Shown: positions 1-15,000 of the stretch, piece by piece
Layout of the letters: each line of letters begins with the position of its first letter
How positions within the stretch are numbered: position 1 is the stretch's first letter
Assembly (NCBI RefSeq): GCF_026210795.1
Contig: NC_089432.1
Location: 1,426,001-1,490,000 of the forward strand
Direction of reading: 5' to 3'
DNA length: 64,000 bases
From: Rhizophagus irregularis
Lineage: Eukaryota; Glomeromycota; Glomeromycetes; Glomerales; Glomeraceae
Notes under the pieces: model-generated
Database searches by the model: none
Seen by the model: only the letters and a program-made list of their open reading frames with translations
Told to the model about the DNA's origin: nothing
Program-made: the position numbers and the translations under genes

Positions 1-3000
1 AAGCGGAGAATGTTGAAAATATCCGCATTAAAGCGAGTCATATTGAATATCGAGACGATCAAAAAGTCATAATTGATCAAGAAAATTCCGATCAAGAGAT
101 GGAAATTGTTAAAGATCGAAAAAATTTGTCCGATGAGACCATTCAACAACGAGAAGATACTTTAGATTATGATAATCAAACTCGTACTTCTAATACAGGG
201 GGTTCAGATGATAAAGAACGCACTAAAGAAGAAACTGATATTCTTATTGGTAACGATAAAATCATCATTGAGTCCGATGATATACAAAATATTTCTACAA
301 ATACTGGAGATTATGTTTCAGTCGGTATTTCCGATAATGATGATGATGAAAATTATAACCCTAGTGCGAATGTTAAAAAAGCCAAGAATGTTGAAACTCT
401 TAAACGAGAAAGTTCTAGTCATTTCAATGTACCACCAGCAGCTGATCAAAAGGTCTTAGCTGGTCAAGAAAATTCTGATCAAGAGACGGACAATGTTGAA
501 AATCGAAAAGATTTACCCGAACTTTTTGGAGATGATGATTCAATCAATCAAACTGTGACCGTTCAGACTTCTTCTCCTAAATCTCGATATATCCAACATA
601 CTTTAGATTATGATAATAATAGGCATGCATCTGAATTATTTAATACAAAGGGATCAACGAGCGAATTTGAAAGCGGTTCAAAAAAATATGACCATGATAT
701 AAAAAGTAAAAAGAAATCAAAGAACTATGATGATGATATCAGCGAATTCCCGGACAGGAAAGACAACTTTCCATCTTCAGCGGGATATAATCGTCCAAAG
801 TCTGAACATGATACAAGAAGTAAGAAATCAAAGAAATCAGATACGACCGTAAGCCACGACTACGATGTTGATTATGATGATGATGTCGACGAATTCCCGA
901 ACAAAAAAGATGACTTTCCATCTCCAACGGGAAAAAATAATAAGAAAGAAAAGTTTGATTCTCACCATAGAGGAAAAAGTGATGAAATCACCCATCGTCC
1001 AAAAAATCAAGATAGTCAAAGTCAGTCTTTGGGTGATTTATCAGATGAAGAAGCTGAAAACCCAATTTCAAAGTCTCGTAGTACTGTGAGAAAACAAGAA
1101 AGTGACAATGACGACAACGTTGATTACAGTAGTAATGAAGAAGGTAACATTTCATCTGCAAGGCGTATCAATAAAAAACAGGTAGAATCTCCATATACAA
1201 AAAATAAAAATAATCAAAATCTGCCTATGCATGGTGGTATGCAAAAAAAATTGGATAGTGAGAGTGACTCTCAGGATGAGAATGATGATTATGAAGAAGG
1301 TTACTCTCCATCTTCAAGTTATGTCAACAAAAAAGAAGTAGAATCATATGAAGAACCAATGAGTGGAACCACTCAATATTCAAATAAAAATAATCAAAAT
1401 CTGCCTATGCATGGTGGTATGCAAAAAAAATTGGATAGTGAGAGTGACTCTCAGGATGAGAATGATGATTATGAGGGAGATTACTCTCCATCTTCAAGCC
1501 ATTCCAATAAAAAAGATGCCGAGTCTTATTTTGAGGAACATTCAAAAAATAAAAATGACCAAAATATGCCTATGCGTGGAAAGAAATTAGTTAATACGAG
1601 TGACTCTCAGGACGATAACGAAGATCATGAAGAAGGTTACTCTCGTATCAATGAAGATGATGTTGGGACTTATACCGAAGAACCAATAAACGAAACCAAT
1701 CGACCTAAAACTAATAAAAATCGGTCTACGCAAAGGAAATTAGAAAATGCGACTGACTCTCAGGACGAGGATGAAGAAGGTTACTCTCGTGATGTTGAGC
1801 CTGATAACGAAGAACCAATAAACGAAACCAATCGACCTAAAACCAATAAAAATCGGTCTACGCAAAGGAAATTGGAAAATGCGACTGACTCTCAGGACGA
1901 GGATGAAGATCATGAAAAAGGTTACTCTCGTATCAATAAAAATGATGTTGGGACTGATACCGAAGAACAAATAAATGAAATCACTGGACCTTTAAACAAT
2001 AAAAACAATAAAAATCGGTCTACACATGGCGACATGCAAAAGAAATTAAGTAATGTGACTGACTCTCAGGACGAGAATTATGATAATAATATCAGCGACT
2101 CCCAGCAAGATGACTTTCAATCTGAGTCTTACGAAGGACCCAGGGATGATACCACTCATTATCCTGAAAACCACAACAGTCAAAGTGATCATAGAGACAG
2201 TAATAACAATCGAAAGAAAAAATGGATGCCTAACATGCCTAACGTGCCTAACGTGATTAAAGGATGGATTAATAAGGGTCCAGGAGAGATCAAAGTTACC
2301 TTCCATGTTCATTTTCCAGAGGATATTGATGTTGTTGGAAAACCTGTGGTTTTTGGTAATGTAAAAGAACTAGGTAATTGGAAATATCCTAACATAAAAT
2401 TTCATAAGCAAAATCATACGTATTGGCGATCCGATCCCGTTACTATATCTCTGAGATCTGAAAGAGAAAGCGACGAAATTCAATATAAATATGCTATTTA
2501 TATAGCTAATTTTTATGGTAATGGAGAAATTGTATGGGAAGGAAATGATGGTCAAGATAATCGCACGTTGAATATCGAGAGGAATAATCAATTTGATATA
2601 TTTATGAATAATTATCATTATCGATTACAATACATACGTGAATTTGCTTTCGTGGACTATATCTTTAATTCCATTAAAGATAATAACCTTAAGGATAAAG
2701 TTATGGAATATCAACATTTATTAAATCTTTACTATGAATCTGTGATCCGCTCGTCAAATTACGAATCCATTGCTAAGCGTATTGGTGATAAATCAAATAG
2801 AGACAAGCGTACTGATAATAAATTAAGTAGAGACAAACTACTTTTCTTATGTCTTCTTTTAGGATACTACACTTTAAGGAGGCAAGGTCATTTCCATGAA
2901 CTAAAAAATTCATTCCCATCTGGAGTGTTACTTAATGCACTTGAAGACTATAAAGATGAAACTTTACCTTCAAACACCAAAGACCAAATGTATAGTGGCA

Positions 3001-6000
3001 TTATGATCTTAATCCAGCACAATGCTGCTCTGATGCAGTTTGATTGGCTCATTATTTTTACAATTGCGTCTGAAGTTGATCCTAATTTTTCTTTCATTGA
3101 TCGGTTGAAATTTTTAAAGTATACTGATGAGGATTTATCGAAATTTATTCAAGGATTAAAAATGGTCAAACCTTACATGGATGGCATTGAACCCGAAATT
3201 TACATTAAACTTGCCAAGGTAAATTTAAATATAATTTTTGTTTTCGAAAATTTACAATTAAAATTAATTTTTTTGATATCTTTTATAGTGGTTAATTCGA
3301 TTATGTAATGATATGGATTACCTTTTTCCGCTTTGGAATGAAATTCTTTTCCATAACAACAAAATTGATAAAATTATTTTTAAGAGTTTTAATGACCGAC
3401 TTCGAGAATTTATCTCTCATGATGATGCTGTTGACTTAGAACATCATTTTAAGAGAGTTCCAGCTGATTATCGATTTGATGTGTCTGAAGTTTTCCGATC
3501 TCATGCTTTGTTTTTACTTGAAGGTTTGGACAGAAATTGGACAAAGGAAAATATCACTGCTATTACAACACTTCTTCATGATGATAGACTATATTGGACT
3601 AGAGAGGATGTTATTTTATCATTAGATTTGGTATCTCAGTCTAGCACTTTAGAATTATTAAACATATTTCCAGAAATTTTAGATGAGTGGTTCCGTAATG
3701 ATTTTTCTGATAAAGAGAAGAAAATACCAAAAATCTGTATAACTTGGTTTAATAATCTTTTACCCAAACTTGGCACAGGTACAAGCACAAGCAACAAAAA
3801 AGACAACAACATTGTGGTTTTAGTATTTTTACAGTTAGAACGCATATACCCCCTACTTGGTCATCGAAAAAATGTTTGGCAAAGTTTGACAACCATTGCT
3901 GTAGATAGGGTTAAAGTGTGCTCGGAATCTCGAATATTTGCCGCAACAAAATTTTTAATTCGGATAGAACAACAAGAAATCAAGACGTTGTTTATAGATA
4001 TGGTTAAAGAAATGCTAAATAAGTCTGTTCAACAAATTAACGATCAACTAGTAAATAAAATATATACAATATGCGATTGCAAAACAAAGATTTTGACGGT
4101 TCCAAACTTGTAAGTTCATTTTGTATATCCTTCTTTGTTTCTAGAAAAAAAAATCAACATTTATTTAATTAACTATTTTTATTAAATAATTTATTAGAAT
4201 AAGCGAAGAAATTTTGTGTCATATCATGAATAGATTGCAAAGTCAATTTACTGCATCAAATCCTTCAGAATTTCATTTAAATATTCTAGGAGCTAGTGAA
4301 CTTTGGAGAATTATATTATGCGCTACTGGAGATGTTACAAAACTTCATTCCAATCCATTTGTTAAACGTGTTAAAGCATCTATCAATGAACTCGGTGGAT
4401 TACTCCGTGAAAAGACGGTTGACATACAATTATTGCAACAGCTCTTGGAATGTAAAAATGAAAGATTATTTCAACATTTTGGTGCCGCTGTTTCCAAAAA
4501 GAAAAATATAGGTGATGTGATTGTTTCGCGAGACGAAATCGCGGAACTTAGAAAGCTTTGTAACAACTTTCAAACTCAACTTGATGTCCTTTTTAAGTTT
4601 TATACCGACTTTTGTCCAGCTTCCCAAGTAGAAGATGCGGATGATTACATCCAAGATGTAAAACAACATATGCCAAATTCAAATAAAGTGATGTTGAAAG
4701 AGGCAATGTCACCAGATTATTGGGCTTTTCATGGAAAAACTTTGGAGAGTGCAAGGCGTTGCTACAAATATAATCAATCTCGATCTTTTCGAAATATCTT
4801 TGAAGTTTGTATCCGGGAAGATACTGCTGCCACAAAAGTGGAATATATAGCGCAAAGATTGATACCGGTAGTTTTTGAAAGATATAATACTGTTTGTAAA
4901 CAACTTAAGGAATGGGACAAACTTAAAGTTTCAGATGTGGCTTTGTTTTGTGAAAATGTTACAAATATTAATGCGGAACTTGATTTAATAGATGGATATA
5001 AAGGTCACAAGAGTAACAAATTCGTACAAACCCTTGAGTATATTTCAAGGATTCCTCACTGGATTGAACGACTCAAAGAATTAGAAACAGTTTTACAACT
5101 TTTTAATATAGCACGTAATAAAGATGATTGGCTAAAAGAATCGATTGACTCTTTAAAAGGCGACTCCTTAAAAGACGATTCTTTAAAAGGCGATTTTTTA
5201 AAAAACAATTCTATGAAACTTAGTCAAATAATTAGTTTTTTCGCTAACCTTGATAAAAATCTTTACAATGTTAATGATGAATGTTGGAAATTAATAAAAG
5301 AGTTATCAAATGCAGATGATTTTATAAACTTTTTAAAAGAAATTGCTGAGCATGATATCAAAAATTTGATTAATGGTGTGGATGACCATTCGGATGAAAG
5401 ATTGATTCAAGAGGATACTGTTTCATCGCTTATTCAAGTAAAGCGATTTTTATTACCTTTTATGAATAATAATGAAAGGGAAACTATTAAAAGCTTTTTA
5501 GTTTCGTTATCAAATGTTATAGACGAGAATCCTACTTTAGGGAAAAAGATTGCCTTATGTAACAGTTGCAATATGGCATTACGAAATATGTATCAGAGCA
5601 TTGAAAATCGTGGTGAAGCTACTAAAGAAAAAATTAAGAATGCCGTACAAAATGGATCTTACACCTTTGGACGGGATGAAAAAGAAGACAAGTGTTTTGT
5701 TTCGTTAAAATATACTTCTAGGACTTCTAAATCAGAAATGATAATGACTTATAATATGAATGAAATCTTGGATTTACGTGGACGGGCTCTTTTGATTGCA
5801 AAACCTAAGATAAGCGAAAATGATGTAACTCATGAAAAAGATGAGGAAATGCCAAAAAATATTATAGATGAGTTTGTTGTTCAAGTTGATTTAGCACAAG
5901 AAATAATTGATGTGCTGTCCTTGTTAATTCAGTTGGGGCATTTTGATTACAGAAAGTTTGAAAAAGAATTAATAGGAAAAAATAAAAAAGATAGTATGAA

Positions 6001-9000
6001 AAAGTATTTGGAATTCTTAAGGGGCGAGCTCAAAAATTGGTAAATGATTTTCTTTATATTCATTTCATTCATTTTTCTCGCTTGCAATAAAGACACTAAG
6101 GAATTTACAATTTATAGGCAAACTATAGTAGATAATGCACAAGAAGAGTGTTATTATTTAACATTCTTCCCTGCCCGTCATATTTTGGCGTTCTATGATT
6201 ATTTCACGTCAGAAAAATTAGATGAAGAAAACGAAGAAGAATGCAAAACATTAATTAGATTTGTGAACAGCAAAGCTCAATTACCACCTCGTAAGGACAT
6301 TAAAGGAATTTCACGTGGATCTAAGGATTATCTTAAAATTCTTTGTGAAATTGGAAATGAATTAGAGAAGATTTTCAGAAATATTCAAAAACAACCTCGT
6401 AGACTTAAGGCTGCTGGACAACGCGTAGCATCGGATGTAGTTAAAAGAGGAAAATTATTTATTGCTGCTTGTGCTGACAATACAAAAGTTCCAAACATTA
6501 TTATGTCATTATATGCTAATCATGGATATTATCCGGAACCGTGGCAACTCCTAATATGTACTTCTTCAACTACGATGGAAGAACTAACAATCTTCATAAA
6601 AAGAAGTTACTTTGCATCAGATAATGGCTATGAAGACCACTTATTTTGCATTGCAAATTTAGAATTATTGGACTTTGAATTACAATATGATTTAGTTAAT
6701 CAAATTAGGTCAATGCAAGAACAGGAGGGCTATCTTTTAGCACTCATTTGTTGCAGAGAGAATGGAATCCATCATCATATTTTAGATCAATTCTCTTCAG
6801 ATGTTAAGGCAACCAATGGATTAAATAATGATTCCATGAGAGGAATTTATAGGGAATTGTGTCAGAATGTCATACGTGTTTCTTCTGATTTATCAGGACA
6901 GGGCAAAACTGAATGGATTAAAGAAGATAGTTTCAAAAAAAAGAAAATTCCACGTAGCTTTTTAATAAGCGATGATATGGAGTTTGGCAGGCTTGTAAGT
7001 CAATTCAAAGAATGTAAACTCCGACCTGTAGAAAGTTTACACATAAATATAGTATCAGCTAACTATCCGGGAGACGTCAACATGTTTTTATTTGAATTAT
7101 TAACTTTGGGTATTGTTTCTACAAATGTTGATATAGCTTGTCTGCCTCCATCAGAAACACCTACACATATATTTATCGAAATAGCTTCAACTACAGAACA
7201 GCATTTACTTAATTCTCTTCCTATGACAGGATATTTATTATTCAATCATATGTCTTGGAATATTAAAAGTTTGAAAGCTTCTCAAGAAATTAATAGTCCA
7301 ATTCAGGTTACTTGTCATTATTTGAATTTATTGGATCGTAATGATATAGATTCAAAAGAAATCCTCTTCCGGACAGATAAAGCAATTAAAGATCCACTAC
7401 CAGTAGAACGCTGTCAAAATCTTATTGAAAAATATTTCTTTAATAAAGGCAACAAAGATATTTCTTCCTTTAGATTTGTTGAAATATTTATTAATGTACT
7501 CGCAGATCAATTAGTTCGATTTTCATCAAGTCAATTTTTCACTGTAGATAATCTCAAATTAATGGTAAAAGAAACTAACATTAGAAAACTTATATTAAGT
7601 ACCTTATTAGATGTTTCAAAAGATTTTGCAACCAGATCTATTAAAACAAAAGAGGCACAGCTAGAATCTACAAGCGCTATAGATGCCGATGATGAAAACG
7701 CTCGTCTTGGTACAATTGTTCAATGGGACGACTCAAATCATCTTATAGTATTTTTCAATTCTCAAACTCCCGATTCAATATCAGCGTTATATCGAGACAG
7801 AAATAAAGTTTATGAAAATGTAAAAATTTTATTAAAAAGTCAAGTAATTGGAGATCGAACGAAATGGGTGTTAGATGATTACAATTCGATGACTCCGGAA
7901 GCTCTTTTCTTAAAGTTAGAGTATTTGGCACGAAGGTCAACAGAAAAATTGGATCTTCCTGAATATGCTTTATCTGGTGATAACTTAATAAAGATGGCCT
8001 TAATTCTTTTAAGAGCACGTGCGAATATTCCAGTGATAGTTTGTGGTGAAGCAGGATGTGGCAAGGTGATTTAATATGTTATTTTTATTATCGATGTTTT
8101 TTTCCTAAAAAAAAGATATTTATTAAAATTCTCGTTTCTTTTATAGACAAGTTTGATCGCTTATTTGGCCCTGATGGTTGAAGTTCAATTCCAGGCACTT
8201 AACCTTCACGCCGGAATCGATGAAAAAACTATTATGATGTTCATGAATGATTCTTTAGAAAAAGCAGAAAAAGGAGAAATTTGGTTATTCTTTGATGAAA
8301 TCAATACTTGCAATTATATAGGTTTACTCGCTGATTTAATATCCCATCGAATGCTTAATGGGAAACCAATACACCCAAATATTCGTTTATTCGCTGCTTG
8401 CAATCCATACCGTCTTCGTACGAAAGCTCAAAGCCAAGCCGGTTTGACAAATAGAGTTAAAAAATTCGAGGAACAAAGTAAACTTGTTTATCAAGTCAAA
8501 CCACTTCCTGATCAAATTTTAGATTATGTTTGGGACTACGGTATTCTGAAACCAGAAGATGAATACAGATATATTCAAATAATGGTTGATAAAGAATTAA
8601 AAACTTTAGCACATCCTGTATTTGCAGAACTTCTATTTGCTTCTCAAGAATTCATTCGTAATGCTGAGGAACGATATAGTTTGAGCTTACGTGATGTTAA
8701 ACGAGCTATAAGATTAGTGAAATTCTTTCATAATTCTCTTCAAAATCGTCCGGTTTACAGGAGAGGACATACATATCCACCATCTGGTAATCCAACAATA
8801 AAGACCAGGTCTTATGTTCTGGCACTTAGTCTTTGTTATCATTCTCGGTTATATGAACAAGATTTACGTAAACAATATCGACAAGAAATGGAACAAATAT
8901 TACATGAACATAATCCTTATGTAGGAGAAAATATGTTTGCTAAAATTATTCGTGAAGAACAGGAAGATTATATTAATAGGATGCAATGTCCACCTAATAC

Positions 9001-12000
9001 GGCATATAACGAAGCTTTATTAGAAAATGTTTTGGTTATGATCGTATGCATTTTGACAAAAATCCCTCTGTTCCTTATAGGAGCGCCGGGCTCTTCAAAA
9101 TCGTTAGCAGTTCGTCTTATAAGCTCAAATTTACGTGGTCCTGATTCAAGTGATAGGTACTTTAGAAAATTAGCACAAGTTTACTTAATTCCACATCAAG
9201 GCTCTTCATCTTCAACTTCTGAAGGTATCATAAAAGTTTTTGAGAAGGCAAATAAATTTCAGGAGACAACTTCCAAACAATTTCCTGTTGCTAGTGTTGT
9301 TTTACTTGATGAAGGTAATTTTGTTTATTTTCTTATGGTCTTTTTACATTATTAAGTTGTTCACATTATTTATTATTCTTTTTATAGTTGGTTTGGCTGA
9401 AACAAGTCCTTTCAATCCATTAAAAGTACTTCACTCTTTGCTTGAACCAAGTTATCCAGATACAGAGCCAACTGTTTCAGTGATAGGGATATCTAACTGG
9501 CGCTTAGACAACAGTAAAAGTAGTCGTGCATTACTTGTTCAAAGGTACGATTTTTTTTTACGATTTTTTTTTCAAAAAATTAAATATTAACATACATTTA
9601 TATAATTTCACAATTTTGTCTTATTTACGATTTTCTTATATCCTCTCTACAGACCACAATTTAATTTGAATGATTTAGTTGATACTGCTGAACGCTTATT
9701 AAATGAAAGAGCTATTGCATCTGGTCAGAGAGGCGCCTTAAGACCTTTAGCTAAGGCATATTCAAATTTTGAAAAACATGGCCAATCTTCGTCCAACTTC
9801 CACGGTCTTCGTGATTATTATGCACTGGTTAAACGTCTTTCATTAAACGAAATGACTCCGGAGAATATTCAAATGGCATTAGCCCGTAATTTTGGAGGAA
9901 CAGATAATCATGTCAAATTATGCGATCAATATTTTGGAAATGTTCTAAAAATGTTTAATAACCATAAGCCATGGACATATAAACAAGTTCCAGTCGAACA
10001 ATTAATTGATACAAACTTAAAAGATTCTGATGCACGACATTTAATGGTTATCGGTAAAAGTGATTCAATTGTAAATTTGTTGACTTATCAGCTAAGAAGT
10101 AAAGATCCTGTTGTAATTCTAGGATCACAATTTCCTGATGATCAAGAAGATTATTATTATAGTGTTTTGAGGAGAATCATGGTTAAAATTTAATTTTCAA
10201 TTCAAAGAGATTTTTTTTTCTAGAATGTTTATTTGTATTAAAAATCATTCTGTCATTTTAGATGTGCGTTGAAGCAGGCAGACCATTGATTTTAACAGAT
10301 TTAGAAATAATTTATGGTAATTATTTCAATTACTATCATAGATATAATAATCAAGTAAATTTTAAATTTTTTTTTCCTATTCAATAGGGAGTCTTTACGA
10401 TTTATGGAATCAAAATTATATTGTGGTGGGAAGTAAAGATAATGTAAAATACTTTACGAGAGTTGCACTTGGAGCGTATGCCAATCCTATGCTGTAAGTA
10501 AATTTGTGAAATTTATCATTCATATTTTATTATTACAAAAATTTTAAATAATAATAAATTTCTAGTTACGTTTCGCCGAATTTTAAATGTATTCTTGTTA
10601 TGGATGAGAATAAATTGGCTTTGGCTGATCCTCCACTTCTTAATCGATTTGAAAAACAAAAAATGTCAATTAATGACATACTTGACAATAACCAAGAGTT
10701 ATTTTATGAAAATTTAAATGATTGGGCAAGAAAATTCTCAACTTTGGTCGACAATAATCAAGCAACTCAATCACGTAATAAGTTTGCCCAGAAAGATCTA
10801 TTCATTGGATTTGATAAAAATGAAACCTTACAAAGTTTAATTATTGACATTACGAAGAATAATCCCGAAGCAGATGAAGAAGAAATATTAGAAAAATGCA
10901 AAGAATGTTTAATTGCAACGGCGACTTCTGATGGTGTTGTGAGAGCTGAGTTATCAGCCTTAGAGCGAGATGAATTTGAAAAATGGAAGCATGTTTATTT
11001 CAATCAACAATATCATGATAGTCTTTATGATTACTTTACTGATTACTTTGATAATCAAGAAACGTCATCGGATCCTAATGGACATTTATTAATTATTAAC
11101 ACTTTCTCCAATATCAATACGGATGTTAAATCTTGTTTACAAAAAGTTAATTGTCAAGTAGATAAATTGTCGATTTTCAAGACTGAAGCTCAACTTTCGA
11201 ATCGGGTAAGTCAAAAGCAATGATTTATTAAGTTAATGCATGATTTCTTGTTACTTATACAATTCTGTATTGTAGGTAAAACACTTTTGGTCTGAAGAAT
11301 CAAATGATCAAATGCTAATTCTCCAATGCGATGTAACTACTGTTAGTTTTGGGTGTATTAAACTAGCTAAATTTATCATCGAACAATTCCGAAATGAATT
11401 TATAGCAAAGAAAGATCAACCTATGAAGCACGCGTGTATCATTCTTCATATTCATCGAGATCAGGAATCCACCTTTTCATCTTTTAATTTCATGTGCGGC
11501 TGGAAACAAATAACTATTGAAACATTATCAGGAAGTAACGTTCCTACATCAGGTCTCTTGGATGGGTCTTTATCTCGTATTGTTGATTCTACTTATCCAT
11601 TTGAAAAAATTTTACAACAAGAACTATTATGGTGTCTATCATGTATGAAATATCCATCGAATGATAAGTCAATCAATCATATTAAGTAAGTAACGCGTAA
11701 AGTAATGATTTTTTTGTCTTTCATAAATGTATAGTTTTTTAAAAAAATTTTTTTTGTGAACTTTTTTCTTTAGAACATTAAACGAAAAAATCCTAAAGTA
11801 TCCAAACTTTATTAAATGTTTGAAAGTAAGAATCCTTGAATGGATCAAACAACAACCTACAAATAATTGGCAATATAAAGTCGCATCAAATAAACAAAAT
11901 TTATACCCATACCCTTCATTTTCTGCAGCACTACAAACTCACATTAGAACACTGTTTAAGAAACCGATAGCTCAAATTTTATGTGCTTTGGAAAGATTAT

Positions 12001-15000
12001 CAGCAACAAAAACATTTTTCTATATTAACGAACGAGCAAGATCAAAAGGAAACTATGAGAAATTACTTAAGTTTTGGGAACAGGTTTATATGGATAAGAA
12101 AATTGTCAACATTGAAAATACGCAAAATCCAAAACCTGATGGATATAATATGCCGGCAGGAAGTTTACTTGATCTTGAATTCCCCTTTTCATTATATTTT
12201 ATGAACCAAATTAATAGTTTTAAAAGAATTTACGAAGAAGAAATAGCTAAATTACAAGAAGATAATGAGAGAATTGATGAAGAAACCAATGAACTATACG
12301 AATACGTGATTGAGGATCATTTGAAAGAATTCAAAGATAATATTCTTACGTCAATACCGCTATTAAAAGAAAAAGATTCTCCATTCGAATGGGAATGGGC
12401 TTCCGAACTATATTTCAATGATTTTGTTACTATTATTGCGTCAAAAGATGGTGAAACAAAGAATAAAAAAATGTTAGCGTCAATCTTGAAGTTACTCATC
12501 GGTGATAAAGTACGCAAACCAATTTTCCTTCATGCATATTGGTGGAAAAATGGCAACGAAGTTTTGGCTCAATTACAATTGGCTCAAATGTCTCCGATGA
12601 TAATTAAAAATATCGAAATTCAAGGAAATGTTGCTGTTGGAGGAAATCTTGAAAAACATCTTGTCAAAGAATTGATAAAATTGATGTTGCAGCGAATTTG
12701 TGGAAATTTCGAAGGCGCAGGAAATTCTCATTCGATTGATAAATGGCAACATGACGTCACAAAAATATTATCTCTTGTTAGTAAGGTAACGCGAGCAAAG
12801 AATTTACCAGATCTTCAATTGTTACGTATTGTAAACGATTTAGTTGCGACAAAGTCCATTCCTTTAGATAGTATTAGAGAAATTGTTCAACTTGGGTTAA
12901 GTTCGGATGAACAAGGAGTTCTCTCGGAGAAATTTGTCAGCACCGTACTTGATAAGCTAGATAAATTAGAACAAAATGAGAAGAATATAATTCCAAGAAG
13001 ATCATTCATCATGAGATGCCTTGCATTGATTCCAATAGAATCAGAAGTTCGATTAAGTTTCTATGAGAAATTATTCTCGAAAGAACCTTTCCCATTAATG
13101 GGTGCAATCATCGAAAGAATCTTTCTTAAAGAAGACAAAAAATATGAAGATATATTCTTTTTAGTAATTACAGATTTCGAAGAAGCTTTAATACAATCTC
13201 CTCGATTAAATATTATCAATAAATGTTTAGGAGATTTAGATACAAATATGGCTACTTTATGTTGTGATACCATTGAACAGGCCTTTTTCGTGAATGAAGA
13301 ATTAGAAAATTTAGGGGCTTATATTGGACCGGCTCTTGAATCTTTATATAAACAAGGTATACCATCATTACAAAAAATAACTTCTATTGCTTTACTCAAA
13401 GGATTCGTTAGTCGATTCTGGGACAGTTTTCTTAAGAAAGATAATAATGATCCTGACCAAATGGAGGATGATAACGATTTTGATGATAACGATTTTGATA
13501 ATAACGAATTACTCGATCAAATTAACAATATTTTGACACTCGGTTTTCCTTTGATTCATTCTCTCAAAATTTACTTTTTAAGAGATTTATGTCGAAGAGA
13601 TTTTTCAATGGATGATATTAGAAGATTCTGTGATGCTCAAAGACAACTTTTACCGTGGCTTGGATCTTTCAATTGGGAAGATATTAAAGAAAATCGATTG
13701 TCATTTAATCCATATTGTTATTTACCTGAATATAATGAAGTTGAAAATAGTATTATGAGTTTCTATAGTGTAGGAAATAAGGCACCTTTTCAAAAATTTA
13801 TCCAAAACATGAATCAAAATATGACTTTAACAGCAAAATTATCTTTAACGGGGCTTTTCTTTGTACGTCTTCATGCTTTGAGAGCTTCAAGAGAATGGCA
13901 ACATTCAGAAGAGCAAACATCCAAATTCTTGACACGAGAACTTGCTGGAATAAATCTTCCAGATTTACTTAAAACAATTGCAACAAATATCTTATCGAAT
14001 AAACAACCTCTTCTTAAAATTAATAGCCCGGAAATTAATAATACTGAATTGCTTATAAAATCCGTTATTGCTCATATCATCATATTTCACGCATCGGTTG
14101 AACCGAATTCATCTCAATTAGCAATGTATTTACACAAATTACTAGATTGTCAGAACTCGTTTATTTTATCATGTATGTCTGACGTAGAATCAATGGTGTT
14201 AAACGCCGTTGCTGCTACTGAAAAAACAAATACAAACAAACTTACAAGATATGTTTGTAAGTGCGGATATAAATATTTCATCGCAAATTGTGGTGGAGCT
14301 GTTATTACTAGTAAATGTCCGGAGTGTGGAAATACAATCGGTGGAGCGGGCCATAAACCAGCAGAAGGAAACACTATACTCGATAATAAACCAGTTGCTC
14401 AATTATCGGTAAACGATCAAACAGGATACATTGGAGAACTAGCTAATCAAAATTTGTATCACTCCGTCAGATATATGACGCCTACATCATATCGTATTTT
14501 ACATTTAATTGTTCATGCTCTTATTGGAGCCTCTGCACCTCAAACTGCCCTTGCCTTCCTTCAAAAAAATGATCAAACTGCCACAGATTCTGAAAATTAT
14601 TGTATGGATCATATTCGAAATGATTGGGAAATGCTGAAAAACCTTCTTAATTGCTCAGATGCGGTATATTTTTTATATTTATATTATTAAATATATATTT
14701 TTTTTATCTTATTAAAATAAATTATAAACTAATAACCAATTTTTAATTCTAATCAGAATTTAGCGTTAATGTTCCATTCATTAATTTCTTCGATGATGGA
14801 AAAACCATTATCAAATCAACGAGTAACAACATCTGCTGAGCGTGAAAAGTGGGAAACAGAATTCAATAATTATATCACACCGCAAATTAAAAATATAAAT
14901 GAAACGGCAACTAATTATCGTATGAAATTAAGCGAAGCTCTAAACAAAAATCAAAAAGGTAACTTAATTGAAAGTGAAATCAATCAAACTTTAGTTATGG

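Noticed and set aside
99-99. ATG at 99 as the start of the RNF213-like protein
   Set aside because: The frame is open to base 3 with the same acidic composition and an ENSDQE repeat motif before the ATG, so the true start is probably upstream.
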